DNA of 64,000 nucleotides from Pollenia angustigena (GCA_930367215.1 OV884058.1:201518208-201582207), one strand, 5' to 3'. Positions 43,640 through 55,295 are shown, counted from the stretch's first letter. The notes: a model not told the origin generated them from the sequence alone. Numbers and translations are program-made.

Positions 43640-44010
43640 CGACAATAAATCAACGGTCTTTTTAATTGCTGATGAAATGTCTAAAAAGCTTCTTGAAGTT
43701 GAAAATGTCCACGATACACCAACACCAGAACCATCTACAAATTCTAAAAAACATAAATGTTAAGAAAATACAAAAGCCTGAAAAAATCTTTAAAACAGAA
43801 TTTGGCGTCCACGAAGTCACGGGTAATAGGCCAACAAATTTATAATCTTTGTATGATGCGCTTCTTACTATAAAACCAACGACTGTAGATATCGAGAGCT
43901 CGTTTTCGGTAGCAGGCAATATACATATCAAGAAGGATTAGAAATATAATCTCTGATGAGCTTTTAAGTGCTTTAATAATACAAACAAAATTTTTCTTAA
44001 AAGAAAATTA
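43640..44010 (+). pseudogene. hAT transposase C-terminal relic
   Basis: Across two frames and several stops the strand reads LYDALLTIKPTTVDIESSFS followed by VAGNIHIKKD and later SLLSALIIQTKFFL, matching the hAT dimerisation consensus (KPTSVE.ERAFS.AG....K...RL....L.ALL.L...F). The preceding EMSKKLLEVENVHDTPTPEP may be the upstream linker. All catalytic parts are missing. Confidence 0.65.
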
Positions 44011-44119
44011 TTTGTACCAAGTTGCTATTTATAATAACGACTAAATAATAATTTTTTAATAATTCGTAATCTCCAGAAAAAAAATATATACATATACATA
44101 CATATATCACATTTACATT

Positions 44120-45131
44120 AGGCCTGCCATACGTCCTGGTTGTAGACTACTTGTCCTGGTCCACACTTAAATTATCCTGGTTTTTTGTACAGGTCAAGAC
44201 AAACAAATTTGTTTTTTTGCTGGTTTAAATTATTAACAAAGGTTAAGATTTCGGTTATAACACTGCTAACGTAAGGTAATTGTATAAAGAACTTTAATTA
44301 AATTCAACTGTTATCTGGGTTTTCTGTAAGAAATCGAAAACCGATAACAAATTGCTTTCTCTAAGGCAGCCCATGCACGTTTCAATTCAATTGTCAACTG
44401 AGTTTGTTGTTGTCCAAATCAAAGCGTGTATGGCTTTTTCAATTGATTAGTTTGACAGTTGTCCAGTTGGTTGAAGAAAAATCAAAAGAGTTTGATTTTT
44501 TTCAAGTTTAGTACTTAGTCTGCTCAATGGACAAAGGAAAGAAACTCGTAAAAGTCTGAAACTCTGGAGAGTAAGTTTGATTTTAATATGACATGCTACC
44601 TGTTTTATAACTACATACATATATCAAAGACCGAAATGAAGTTCTAGAAAAAGTGCAATCTTCTGAAAATTATTTTAGTTTAGAAAATTTTAAGCTTAAC
44701 TTTTTATTATTTTTCATCGGTTTTATGTTCATTTATTTTATATACTGTTGGATTAAAAAATAAAAACTGGATGGTTTTTACATATCATCGCACCGCACCC
44801 TTAATACTAAACTGTAACAACTCAAAATTCTTGAATTTTCAGGAGAGCCAAAAAACAGTTTATGTAAAAATGGTGCTAATATTTAAAAATAAATATTAGT
44901 TCCCTAATGAAAAAAGTCCAATTTGAAGAAAGTTTTGCTATGCCTTATGAGAATTAATTTATGAAAAAAAGTCATTATTGAAAAATTTTGAGTTGTGACT
45001 CTTTAGTATTTAGGGTGCGATATACTACATATACATATGTATTAAAAAAAAACTTTTCTGTTGGTATAATTTTTTATCCATTTCTTCCATGTGTCCTGGT
45101 TGATAGGTTCAAACATCTGGCAGCCCTATAT
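44120..45131. mobile_element. 1-kb inverted-terminal element (TAGGGCTGCCA ends)
   Basis: Left TAGGCCTGCCATACGTCCTG and right (reversed) TAGGGCTGCCAGATGTTTGA with the GTCCTGGTTG words (44138, 45092) near both ends. Duplication unclear. No gene recognised inside. Confidence 0.45.
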
Positions 45132-45178
45132 ATGTACATCCACATTAGACCGACTCACCTTGTAGGGAGCTGAAAAAT

Positions 45179-45366
45179 GTGATTTTGTTACCCCTCTGAA
45201 AATAAAGCTTGATATGTTTTATGATGATTCCCAAAATATTTTGGTTCTAGCGTTGACCATCCGTGAGCTGGACCATTTTAAAAAAGGTATTTTTTTCAGT
45301 TTTGCGAATTTTTTTTGTACTTTGCTTGACATATCAAACTTTATTTTCAGAGGGGTAACAAAATCA
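45179..45366. repeat. 188-bp hairpin element with perfect 28-bp arms
   Basis: GTGATTTTGTTACCCCTCTG plus AAAATAAA at 45179-45206 is perfectly inverted at 45339-45366; the similarity continues inward (AAGCTTGATATGT / AAGTTTGATATGT). Confidence 0.8.
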
Positions 45367-45398
45367 CTTTTTTTAGTAGCTCTAATGTACATATGAAT

Positions 45399-47674
45399 CA
45401 GTGTTGAAAAATTCAGTACTTTGGTACTTTTTCAGTACTTTTTCATATTAAAAATATGAAAAAGTACTCGTTGTTTTCAGTACTTTTTTATCCATTGAGC
45501 TTTTTAAATCTTAACTTTTGGTTTTGGTCATCATGTGTTTGTTGCAAAATTTATGTTGTTGTATTTAAAAAATAATTAACGTCGTTAACATTAAAATGCA
45601 AAGAAAGCGTGGGCGACTGGATAAAAATATTTATAAGAAGGGGTGCATTGGATAATTTAAATGAAAACCATATTTATATTAACATGCAATGTTAAAACTG
45701 TAAAATCATTTTATTCGACAATTTGCCTAACTTTTTTTTTGAAAATAAAACCTTGAAAGTGAAAATCAGCTTCACCTCAGAAAATATTGTTTCTGGAAAA
45801 CCAATAGCATTATACTGATGTTATTATTGCTATTTACAAACGAGAAAGAAAACTATAATAATGTCAATTCTCAATTCCGTATTCCAGCGAATCTTTCAGA
45901 AATAAAGCATTTCAGAACTGAATATTTTCACATTTCTTGGAAAAATATAACCAATATTAAGAACGAAACTAATAATTTGGTATTTGATCGATACCACATT
46001 TTCAAATGCAAAATGATGTAAAAAGCAACGATAGAAATTAACACGTAGCAACTGTTTCAAGTTTGATAAAAACTAAAGATCTATTAAAATTAACTTGTAG
46101 TTGCTGTTGTAGTTATAATATTTCTGATGGTCTCTTAAAGTAAATTTGCTTAATGTTAAAACACTGAATTAAAAGCTTTATTTTTAAGCATTCATGTTTT
46201 AAACTTTTTTTTAGAACTAAGTTCTAAGTATGTAAAATATGTCAAGGTCTGAATAATGTAACTTTGCAAAAGTTAAAATATAAGTATAAATACCAGTATA
46301 AATTTATGTTGAAAAAATTAAGTTTTTAATTTATATTCTTATTCATAAATGTATGAACTATTTCAAATATTTTTTTTAGAAAATACTGAAAAAACGTACC
46401 TTAATCGGCTCATACACTTGTAATATAACTGTTCAATTTTATCGCCAATGGGTTTATAATATTCGAAGGTGACACAATATATTGACAAATATCGAAATGA
46501 GAAAAGAAGTGCAATATACTGTGAAATGTGTTAGCAATAATGTACCATGTTGCTTTGATTTAAAGGTTATGGCGCATATTCAATAACCTGTGTTAACTTT
46601 TTTAAGTAGCTATTTAAGTAATTCACTGATGATTACCTTCAGCATAAAAAGCTTACACTTAATTATAGGTAAAGCTGTAACTAAATACCAACTAACTAAT
46701 ACATTAAAAGAACAGCTGATGGATATCATTTTATAATTTATATCAAAAGTACAACATTTATAACAAAATAAATGGTTATAACAAAATAAATGGAAAAAAT
46801 TTTAAGAGATATTCAAATAATATGAGATAAAAACATGGCAAAAAAACCGTTTAGACTTAAAAAACGCAATGGAATCCATTTCAAATTCATTTCTACTGCA
46901 TCCAAAAAACATCCTTAAAAAAAAAAAAAATTAATAATCTAGAGATGTGTTCTTAGTCGATAAAATTCTATTGAATACTTTTATTTTTACAAGTCCTTAT
47001 TTAAATTGACTTATATAATATTATAACCAAAAAATAACCTTTTTAGAATTTGTGTTAATTCTTTAAAGAATAAAAAATGGGTTTTTAATAGTTTGATAAG
47101 CTTTTTAATTAATTACAGAATATATCGTTTAAAATGTTATCCAAATTTTGTTTTCTCTACATGCAAATATGCATGGTTGCATTTCTTCTATCAGCTGATA
47201 GCTGTTACTACGTTAGTTATGAATTGTGCATAAGATCTATAACTATCTATGAACTATTTTTTAGTTTCTGTTTAGTTAGTTACAACTTTCGTTATGATTT
47301 TTGAATATGCGCCTATGTTTTTTTTTAATGAGAGTTACGCCATATTTTAATTGAAATCATTGTTACACTTATTGAATAATATAGTGCAATATAGAAATAA
47401 TATGGCAAATAAAATATACCATGTAAATGGATGGGCCGCTTGACGCTTATGTATGTATGTATAACAGAAATATTATTTACATGTGTACCTCCAATATTAA
47501 TACTATATTGCTATTAAATACTTAGATAAATGAATTCCAGTAAAATATTTTTTGTTCCTTTTATTTTTATAAATTATTGTTATATTTTTTTTAACAAAAA
47601 GTACCATTTGGTGGGAAAAATACTTTTTTAGTTGAAGTTCAGTACCATTTTGAAATTCCAATTTTGCAACACTG
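45399..47674. mobile_element. Non-autonomous hAT element (2276 bp), perfect 8-bp duplication
   Basis: Termini CAGTGTTGAAAAATTCAGTA and CAGTGTTGCAAAATTGGAAT; ATATGAAT at 45391-45398 and 47675-47682. Subterminal CAGTACTTT/AAAGTACC words cluster at both ends (45413-45490, 47595-47650). The plus-strand frame at 45818-46021 has no recognised motif. A MITE lies inside at 46571-47314. Confidence 0.8.
46571..47314. mobile_element. MITE with GGCGCATATTCAA termini
   Basis: Left GGCGCATATTCAATAACCTG, right (reversed) GGCGCATATTCAAAAATCAT, flanked by TAT on both sides. Inner AACAGCTGAT/ATCAGCTGAT and CTAACTAA/TTAGTTAG words also pair. Confidence 0.6.
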
Positions 47675-47936
47675 ATATGAATGCAACGATTTATTTAGTT
47701 TTGTTTTGGTTTTCTGTGGAATTAATGCAGCTAATCGTTTAAGACTGCTGTATAAGTATGTGTATATTCTTTTAATAAAGTAAGAACTTTTGTCTTGAAC
47801 TCATTTCATAAAATCGTTGTTTTATTCAAAGAATCCCGGTATTCCCGGGTATAAGATTTTTTTTGTTCGTTTCCCGGGAATAGAAAAAGTCCGGTAAATT
47901 AGAAACCCTACAACAGTGTAAAAATTATACACCAAT

Positions 47937-48930
47937 ACCCCGGTTTGCGTCGTTTTCGAAGTTGCGTCTTTTAAAATTTCTCTGATTTCGAAGTTGCGTT
48001 TTGTTTCACTTTGCGTCGCATGGCTTTAAAGTTACGTCGCTAGTGCTTCGATTTGCGTCGTTCATATATAAATGTTTGTACAAAGTTTAATTAGAAAAAG
48101 GGGATTTCCCGTTGAAGTCTAATGCAAATATGTAAGTATGTGAAGGTTGTCTGCTGATTACAACTGGTTTCAAATTACATTTGCTGGAGTAAAGTTAAAT
48201 TTAAATATTTTTCAGCAACGATGCATAAAAAGCAAATAAGCTTAGAACAAAAACTGGGCATTTTGACACGTTCTAAATCAGGGGAATAGGCTGTTGATAT
48301 TGAATGAAACTATCCCCTTCTACGATAAAATCCATTGCTGTTCTAGTGGCGCTCATAAAATTAAGAAATTTGTTGAAACAAGAACATTGTTACAACATAA
48401 ACAGGGGGGTTACCGCGTATTTCGATTCGAAAGAAATCATTTACGGATTCGAAAAATTTGTACTGTGTATAACGATTTTCTTAATCGTTCGAAACGATGA
48501 CAGAGGTTGTATTTTTTAAAAAATGGCAAATTTGGTGAACCATTTTTGTTCGTAATAGAGAGTGGCTTTTAAGAAAGTGATATTTTGTTTTCAATAAAGT
48601 ATGAAAAACGTCCGGTTATTCGAAACAAATATTACGAAAATCGTAATACACAGTACAAATTGTTCGAATCCGTAAATGATTTCTTGAAGATCAAAATCAG
48701 CAATGAATGCCCTTAAAACAAAAGATTATTCAAAAGAAAGCTTTAACTTTATTTGAAGATCTAAAATAAAATTATCCGTTATAAAGTCTATCAAATCAAA
48801 ATTTATTTTTTCAGCACAAATTATGAATCTCGGCACCAATCAAACGAAAATCAATACCAATCTATGGAAAATCCTGCTTCGGTTTGCGTCGAGTTTTTCC
48901 GGTCCCAATTAGCAACGCAAACCGGGAATT
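47937..48930 (+). mobile_element. pogo/Tigger-like element with CCCGGTTTGCGT termini
   Basis: Left CCCCGGTTTGCGTCGTTTTC, right (reversed) TTCCCGGTTTGCGTTGCTAA; the word TTTGCGTCG or GTTGCGTC recurs four or more times near the left end. Contains a CENP-B-type HTH relic (48221-48420). Confidence 0.6.
48221..48420 (+). pseudogene. Tigger-type transposase N-terminal relic
   Basis: ATG at 48221 opens MHKKQISLEQKLGILTRSKS GE and a TAG (48287-48289). Other frames continue with LSPSTIKSIAV and HKIKKFVETRTLLQHKQ, fitting the rest of a CENP-B helix-turn-helix (L...KL.I......G......A......STI..I......KI). Broken and truncated. Confidence 0.5.
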
Positions 48931-49261
48931 GCAATTCATTTTTACCAAATTCATTTGAATTGACTAAAATTTCATTCAATTAATTTTTTTGTATGAAAAT
49001 AATTAATTCCAAATTTGTAGATTCACTCACTGCATGAATCATTCGCGAATTAATTCAAAAACTTACAGCTCTGACATCTACCATCAATTTGAGAAGATGT
49101 TGAAATTTTCCCCTAAGAAATACATAGAGCTAAAAATCAAAATTTTTGAAGATCTTTGCAAAAATTTTCAATCTCATTGTGTTCCCGCTTAAATCTTTCG
49201 GTTTTTTTTTTTGTCATCACTAGAAAAGTGGCAAAATAATTCAATTATTATTGTGGCAGCA

Positions 49262-49405
49262 CTAGGGTATTCATTCGGTTAATCGTCAATCGGTTAGCCG
49301 ATTAATTACTTCCCGATTAACTGATCGGTTAATTTCAAATTGGCTTTTTTCGATTAACAATTAAACCGATTAATTTCAGTCGATTAACCGATTAACCGAT
49401 GTGAT
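49262..49405. repeat. Cluster of CGGTTAATC/GATTAACCG motifs
   Basis: At least eight near-copies of the octamer in both orientations in about 130 bp, starting after AGGGTATTCATTCGGTTAAT. Looks like the end of a degraded hAT-type MITE with subterminal repeats; no partner end found. Confidence 0.45.
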
Positions 49406-49575
49406 AAAAATTTCAATATTTTGTGGTATTATAACATATTTTTTTGTGATTTTAATTATTTGTTTCTTCTCATATACAAAATGAATGTGTTTGGAAAATA
49501 TTTTTTCATAAAAAAAATAAGGCGTTCAGTGATCTTCATTTTAACCCATTTTCCGCCGACTGGTGACTAAAATTA

Positions 49576-49825
49576 CCGTTTCCTCTTTTGCCAAAGTTGA
49601 TGTTTGAAATTCGTTTTATAATCTTAAAATCGTGTTTAAGAACATAAAAAATTAAATAAAAAAAGGAAAAAAAAATATCTTTTTGGGATTCTAACTGGCA
49701 ATATCATCAGTCTCAGGAGAGAACTTAACAACTCGGCTACGAATGCTTTTACTGAAGAAGCGTTAAATTAAAATATATTGAGTACATGAGTTTGTTTCTT
49801 TATTTGAGCGGCATATCATATATGT
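49576..49825 (-). repeat. tRNA-derived SINE-like element, copy 2
   Basis: Same body and tRNA-like head as 19595-19830 (minus: GCATTCGTAGCCGAGTTGTT and, later, CCAGTTAGAATCCC with a worn B box), with a few extra bases between the boxes. Flanks differ from copy 1 on the left, so the ends are independently defined. Confidence 0.6.
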
Positions 49826-49891
49826 ACATGCATTAATGTGTATGTGTATGCGTAAAATAAAACACATTACAAAAAAAATCCACTACTTGTA

Positions 49892-51002
49892 ACCAGCGGG
49901 AAAATGAAGGAGTACGGAGGCCTTCTAGAAGGCCTCTGTACCCCTTCTTTTGGATAAACAAGGCCTGCTCGCTCCATTCTATACTCATATCTTTTTTACA
50001 CGCGTTGTCATTGCAGAGAAGGCCTTCCACTTTCCTTTCTTTCGCCAGAGCTTCTTAAAGGCATTCAAATAAATGGCTCTAAGAAGGCTTTCCAGAGAAT
50101 GACTGTCAAAAGGCCTTAGAAAAAAGGTTATCTTGAAGGGTTTTTAAGAAAGGTGTGTTAAAAGGCCTTTCAATTAATGGCCCTTAAAAGGCCTTTCAGA
50201 CCATCCTTCTACAAATGCCTTTGATTAAAGGTCATATTGAAGGGCTATCAGTCTAAAACATTAAGGAATATTTCCTTACAAATGAAATTAGAAAACTGAA
50301 TAGGTTTCATGTACATATTAGATCTCCAATATAGAAAATGAAACAACACTTAACTTTTTATATATGTATACCTGTTTTACAACCGAATGTTTATATACAT
50401 ATTTTATTCAGCTTGATGATGTGATACCTATTTTTTTATTGAAATAATCAAATTTGCTAAATATTGTAAAATAGATTGTAAATAAAAGTATATAATAAAA
50501 AAAAAAAAACTTTTAAGCACAAGGACCTATCTTCCTTAATGAACAAAACTCAATTAAAATGATTTACATTATTGTTTTTATTTTGTATTGTAATATGCAC
50601 CTACTTTGTTACTTTGTTTTTGTAAAGGGATCTGAATTCTTTTGCTTGTGCAAAAAAACAAAAAATGTTAGCCCCCTTTCACACTGGGCAAGTTACTTGC
50701 GCAAGTTACTTGCCGACAACAACAAAGTCTGTAAGGAAAAAACAAATTTCAAAAAAATTTGTACAGACTTTGTTGTTGTCGGCAAGTAACTTGCCGATTG
50801 TGAAAGGAGGCTTACTCCTTCTTTTCTCGCTTCTCATAGAAGCGAGTGTGGAAGGTGTATCTTATCTTTTATACCAAAGAGCTGAGGCCTTCTATGAGGC
50901 ATTCTTTAGCAGTTACGTAAGAATAGTAATTAAATCAAAAACTTTTTTAAGCAGGCCTTTAAAAAGGCCTGAAGTAAGAAGGTCTTCTGAGTTTTCCCGC
51001 TG
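49892..51002. mobile_element. AAGGCCTT-rich element, copy 2, with 12-bp termini
   Basis: Perfect inverted ends CCAGCGGGAAAA on both sides (49893-49904, 50991-51002); GTA may be the target duplication (TTGTA before, GTAGTGAAGG after; the second matches family B copy 1). AAGGCCTT, AGGCCTT or AAGGCCT occurs more than ten times. It contains a palindromic MITE (50671-50811). Long open frames here (50665-51147) cross element borders and are not genes. Confidence 0.6.
50671..50811. mobile_element. 141-bp palindromic MITE (TTA duplication)
   Basis: GCCCCCTTTCACACTGGGCA vs reversed GCCTCCTTTCACAATCGGCA, then AGTTACTTGC, and CGACAACAACAAAGTCTGTA / its complement near the centre; TTA at 50668-50670 and 50812-50814. 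Confidence 0.75.
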
Positions 51003-51004
51003 GG

Positions 51005-51470
51005 TAGTGAAGGGTATAAAAAAACAACAAAAAACCACAGTACCAACACCGTATTACCATAGCCACTGTATGATCGTAGAAACCAAAATTGAATTGGTTT
51101 GTATGGTATGTGTATGTCGTTTTGGTAATACAGAGTTGGTATGGTAATGTCACGTCTAATTGGACCTTTAAAGGAAAAAATTTGAGGAAGTCGTGGTTTT
51201 TTTCTCATATCTCAGCCATTTGTGGACCGATCTAGCAAACAATTCCGGACCATGTGTGATATAAATGTATAATAACCTGGCCCCCATCATATATGGGGTC
51301 TTCGGAAAATCCATTTCAACGGAGAGACGTCCATCGTTAAATCAACTTCGCTCCTCATAAGGACCCAGAATATATGTACTTTATAGGGTCTAACATCAAT
51401 ATTATAGAAATTTCAAACGGAATGACAAACTTATATATACCCTTTTCACCACCTGTGGTGAAGGATATAA
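51005..51470 (-). repeat. DINE/Helentron-like family B, copy 2 (3' part missing)
   Basis: Matches 19832-20313 almost base for base (minus: CACCACAGGTGGTGAAAAGG, 'AAGTTTGTCATTCCGTTTG', 'GACCCCATATATGATGGGG', 'AAAAAACCACGACTTCCTCA'). Confidence 0.7.
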
Positions 51471-51475
51471 AAATC

Positions 51476-53250
51476 ATAAAACTGTATGTTCTTAATAAAG
51501 AAATCGTTTAATTTTGATAAGTGAAACATTTACTCCCTTTTTTAGAAAACGAACGAGTTTCACGATCGCATTCTTAAAATAGGCAGGTAATATTTCAACA
51601 CAAAATAAATTAATAGCGTTTAAGACTTCTTACGAATTAAAAGTTATAGACAGAAAAAAAATTAGGAAACAAAGCAAGTTAGCTGTTAAAAAAGTTATAA
51701 AAAGTTTTTATTTAATAAATAAATTTTATGATTTTACAATAATTTTCAAATAAAAGGAAACAAAAGTTTAAAAAACTACATAAATTACAAAAAAGAAAAT
51801 ATCAAAAATCTACTCAATAATTGTTTAAACTTGAAAAACAAATTAATCGTAAAAATAAAAAACCATAGATCAAATTATTAAAAGAAAATATTTGCCAATA
51901 TCTCAAAAAACCAAACAAATTGATATCATCATAAAACGCAAAAATTCAAATAATTTCTAATTTCTTAAAAAATTCAATATTAAATAGAAATTAGTTCAAG
52001 TTCACAAAATCAGAATTATAATAAAAAACTGGCTTTTGTTTTCCATAAGTTTCTCAAAAAAACTTCATTAATAAAGATTTATTCACAATTTTTTTTTTTT
52101 TTAATTAATTAAAAGTTACCAAAAATTTATTTGTTGCCAGTATTCAGACACTAAACGAACGTGTCGTTTGCAAACACAAAAAAAAATAAAATAACAATAA
52201 AAGTTGTGTCAGAAATCAGTCTAATAAAAAAAAATCGCTTTCTCATAGGAATCGCCTATAGATATATATGTATATCTAAAAGAAATTGTTGAATCTAACA
52301 AAATTATCGTTATTCCACAAAATAATAAGAAAAATTTTCCATAAAAATTAGAAACCCCGCTTTATTTTAAGAGAGAAAAAAACGATATTGTAAAAATTTT
52401 GAAAATTAAAATCGATGTTGTCTAAAAAATACAGTAAATGAAAACATCATAAAAGGCTAAAATTAGAATACATCGACAAACTTCTATATCGTCAGTGAAA
52501 CTCCTGAAAGTCTTTTTATTATTAAAAAAAAAATCGTTACTTTGGGGTATATTTGTATTGAGACGAGTTGAAATAATGGGCCTATTGGACTTATTGTAAT
52601 TTTCAAATAAGCCGTATATCTAGAGAATACATATCAGACTTTAAATCCTAGCTCTGATTTTGTTACCGTATTCTTTTAAAAACTCTTATTCTGAAAGGAC
52701 AAAGCTTATTTTCGGTGCTTAAAATTTACAGTTATTATGTTAATGAAAAATGTTAAGGGTAAATTCTTCTTTTGTCCTTGCTATCGTTTTTCAAGCGCTA
52801 TTCCGGGACCCCATTTCAATGGGCGCTAGATGAAATAACACTATGCAACAAAAAATATTTAAAGGATTAAAACTATATTTTTTGATGTTTTTTGGTCCCT
52901 AACTACAAAAATCGGAGAAATTAAAAGTTCTATGGATAAAGTTTTTTTTTTTTAAATTCTAAAATTTGGGTTTTTTGAAGGGGCTGTTCCACAGATTTTA
53001 TCATAGCTTAGGAAGGGGTAAGCCAATTTTATTACAAGAAACGCTAAATAACTCGAAATAAGATTGTCTTTTTTAAGTCATGCTTATATTATTTTTTTTA
53101 CATACTCAACGGTTTTGGAATAATTCAGAGCGCAATAATGATAAATATTTTTTTTTTTCAAAATTGGAAAATTTTTATTTTTTAAAAACTTATTTTCCTA
53201 ACATTTTCCTTAAACTACGAATATTTCAAATAAAAGAAGCTTTATTTCAT
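51476..53250. other. AT-rich region without recognised gene
   Basis: A-rich on the plus strand between 51640 and 52500, similar in texture to a fly 5' UTR or intron. One possible core promoter at 52137 is listed separately. No protein motif. Confidence 0.35.
52137..52171 (+). promoter_or_regulatory. Weak candidate TATA-less core promoter (Inr + MTE/DPE spacing)
   Basis: CCAGTATT could act as an initiator with A at 52139; CGAACG then begins at exactly +18, as in the insect MTE, and GTTTGC at +28 is a partial DPE. An A-rich, UTR-like stretch follows. With no downstream coding exon seen in the window this is only suggestive. Confidence 0.2.
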
Positions 53251-53261
53251 GAAAATCGATT

Positions 53262-53520
53262 GATATATCGTCGGCTTAATATGCAAACCTGCTAAATCCA
53301 CTTTTTAAGTAAATTGAGATTTTGATGCCGTGTGGTAGAGAATGATACGCCTCGTCGACTTGCACGTAGATTTTCTTCAATTTGAGTCATGAAGTGCGTA
53401 AAACCAACTATATTTTTGGTTTTTCTCGCAAGCTGCACATATGAAATATAAATATTTTTTGACTCTCTTGTAAAATTTACTGAGAGGGGGTTAGCAGGTT
53501 TGCATATTAAGCCAACGATA
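53262..53520. repeat. Inverted repeat around GGCTTAATATGCAAACC
   Basis: TCGGCTTAATATGCAAACCT at 53271-53290 is inverted as 'AGGTTTGCATATTAAGCCAA' at 53496-53515. The minus-strand 108-codon frame across it (53292-53618) has no recognised domain. Confidence 0.55.
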
Positions 53521-53989
53521 TGCGGATTATTAGTGACATTTTCAGATTTTAATAAAAATTGAGTTTTGAAGAGAGTGCTCCATAGATTTTTTTTATAACT
53601 TGAGACAGGTTTGTGCAATTTTGTAAAAATTAATCAAAATCAAAAAAAAAAAAAAAATAGTGGTCATCAAAGGTCAAACCTCAAATTTGATTTGCAAAAC
53701 CAAACAAATCTCATAAAAAGACAATATTCTATTTGCTCCTCCTAACTAATTTGAAATAAGCTCAATTGGGCCAAAATCATTATTTCGGGAAGAAAAAACA
53801 GATAGAAGAATCCCGCGGCAGCCAAGAATGAAGAATATCAATAAATTTTAATTCATTTCAACATGTTGTAAAAATTCCTTCCTTCATAAGATATAATTTA
53901 ATGAAAATTTAATTCTATGAACTTTAGCCTGATTAAAATATCAGAATTTGGATAGAAAAGAAAAAAAGATAGTTGTTCGTTCATTATGA

Positions 53990-54283
53990 GGCGGTTTCTC
54001 TTATCTTTGCAACCAGCTTAAAAATTAGTGGTAGTCGCTTTTTTTGGCTAATATTTCAGTCACACCTGGACAGAATTTCTCTAGGCAAATTTTTTCGACT
54101 TTCAGCCTAGTCCCCATCATTTTTGGGGTCTTGGATACCCCATTTCAACCGACAGACAGACATCAATATTCAAATGTAAATACATTATAGGGTCTTAGAT
54201 TAACATTTTTGAAATCACTAACGGAATAACAATCTAATATATTACATATCCTTAGTATCTGTGGTGAAGGGTATAAACATTGT
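53990..54283 (-). repeat. DINE family B relic, copy 3
   Basis: Minus strand keeps TATACCCTTCACCACAGATA, then a target-proximal 'GTTATTCCGTTAGTGATTTC' and 'CTGTCTGTCGGTTGAAATGG', 'GACCCCAAAAATGATGGGG' in family B order but diverged. Confidence 0.55.
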
Positions 54284-54402
54284 TTGCACACTTTCCTTAA
54301 ATCATAATAATAATGAATTGCTTTTGTTTCTAATAAGTTTCAAATAATATGAGGGCGGCTCAACTAGTATGTGACTTTTTTAATTTGCCGCCTTTTTACT
54401 TA

Positions 54403-54544
54403 GTGCTGGTTCACACACGTCAAGTTTGACTCGTCAAGTCTTGAGTTTTTAGGAGAGAGAGGAAAAGAAATGGCCTTCTCTTTTCCCTTCTCTCCTAAAA
54501 AATCAAGACTTGACGAGTCAAACTTGACGTGTGTGAACCGGCAC
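54403..54544. mobile_element. Palindromic MITE family V, copy 2 (TTA duplication)
   Basis: A nearly perfect hairpin: GTGCTGGTTCACACACGTCA / GTGCCGGTTCACACACGTCA then AGTTTGACTCGTCAAGTCTT on both arms; centre TTTTAGGAGAGAGAGGAAAA. TTA at 54400-54402 and 54545-54547. Confidence 0.85.
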
Positions 54545-54609
54545 TTAAAAAGCAACACTGTTCCTGTCAACAAGCATCTATCAGTTGACTCTTGTCAAAA
54601 TTAGATTAA

Positions 54610-54872
54610 GTCTGAGTTCATACGGCTGATGTCTTATTGACAAGATTCTTCCTTTTTCTTCTTTGAACATGAATTGGCGTTCAAATGATTCATGTCATGT
54701 TGACGACATGTGCTTTTTTGATATTGAAAACAATAACAAAATTAAGCAACGAATGAAAAAGCAAAACGTACAGACAGTACATGCATCTGTGTACTCGTCT
54801 CTTTTCCCCTCGTCCCTCTCGCCTATAAAGTAGCAATATTGTCAATAAGATATGAGCCGTATGAACACAGAC
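54610..54872. mobile_element. MITE family T, copy 2 (TAA duplication)
   Basis: Termini GTCTGAGTTCATACGGCTGA and GTCTGTGTTCATACGGCTCA; TAA at 54607-54609 and 54873-54875. Same length (263 bp) as copy 1 at 42819. Confidence 0.8.
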
Positions 54873-55295
54873 TAAGCTGCGTCATTTAGCTTATGTTTGA
54901 CAGCCATTGATAGCCGACTACCACGTGATTTGAGAAGAAAATTGTGGGAAAAAAGAAATTTCGTATGGTCATTAAGCATTCCATGGCAAAAATCCAAGAA
55001 TGAGCCTACAAGTTGCTCCCTTATGCGACCTATTCTTCTGATTTAGTACACAGGGACTATTTCGAAACCAGAACAAATGACTCGGCGGAAAAAAATTTCA
55101 ATACAACGATGAACTCATCCCACAAATTTGTACCAATTTTGATGACTTTTTTGGATGGGATAACAAAATTATAGAAACGTTGGACAAAAATTGTAGAGTT
55201 TAAAGCTTGAAAACTTAAATGAGTTTTTGTCAAAAAAACCTGTGTTTCATTTAAAGAGTCACAAATTATTGAACAAAATTTTTTATTAATACTAA

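Larger units (their letters stand above)
42693..47911 (+). mobile_element. Old hAT element with many nested insertions (provisional borders)
   Basis: Left TTGGAGTTTCTACGCGGGAA with AATTCCCG and right (reversed) TAGGGTTTCTAATTTACCGG with TATTCCCGGG are similar inverted ends; flanks CAACGGTT and CAACAGTG could be a worn 8-bp duplication. A hAT dimerisation-domain relic on the plus strand (43640-44010) lies at the expected side once insertions at 44120-45131, 45179-45366 and 45399-47674 are discounted. Confidence 0.4.

Noticed and set aside
43410..43763. 117-codon plus-strand ORF
   Set aside because: Begins in the family Y element and ends in the hAT relic; the first half is not conserved in the other Y copy.
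50665..51147. 160-codon ORF
   Set aside because: It runs through a palindromic MITE, the rest of the AAGGCCTT element and into DINE family B, so it crosses three element borders.
53292..53618. 108-codon minus-strand ORF
   Set aside because: Crosses an inverted repeat of unknown type, no recognised domain or splice context; could not be linked to the cuticle gene's missing first exon.
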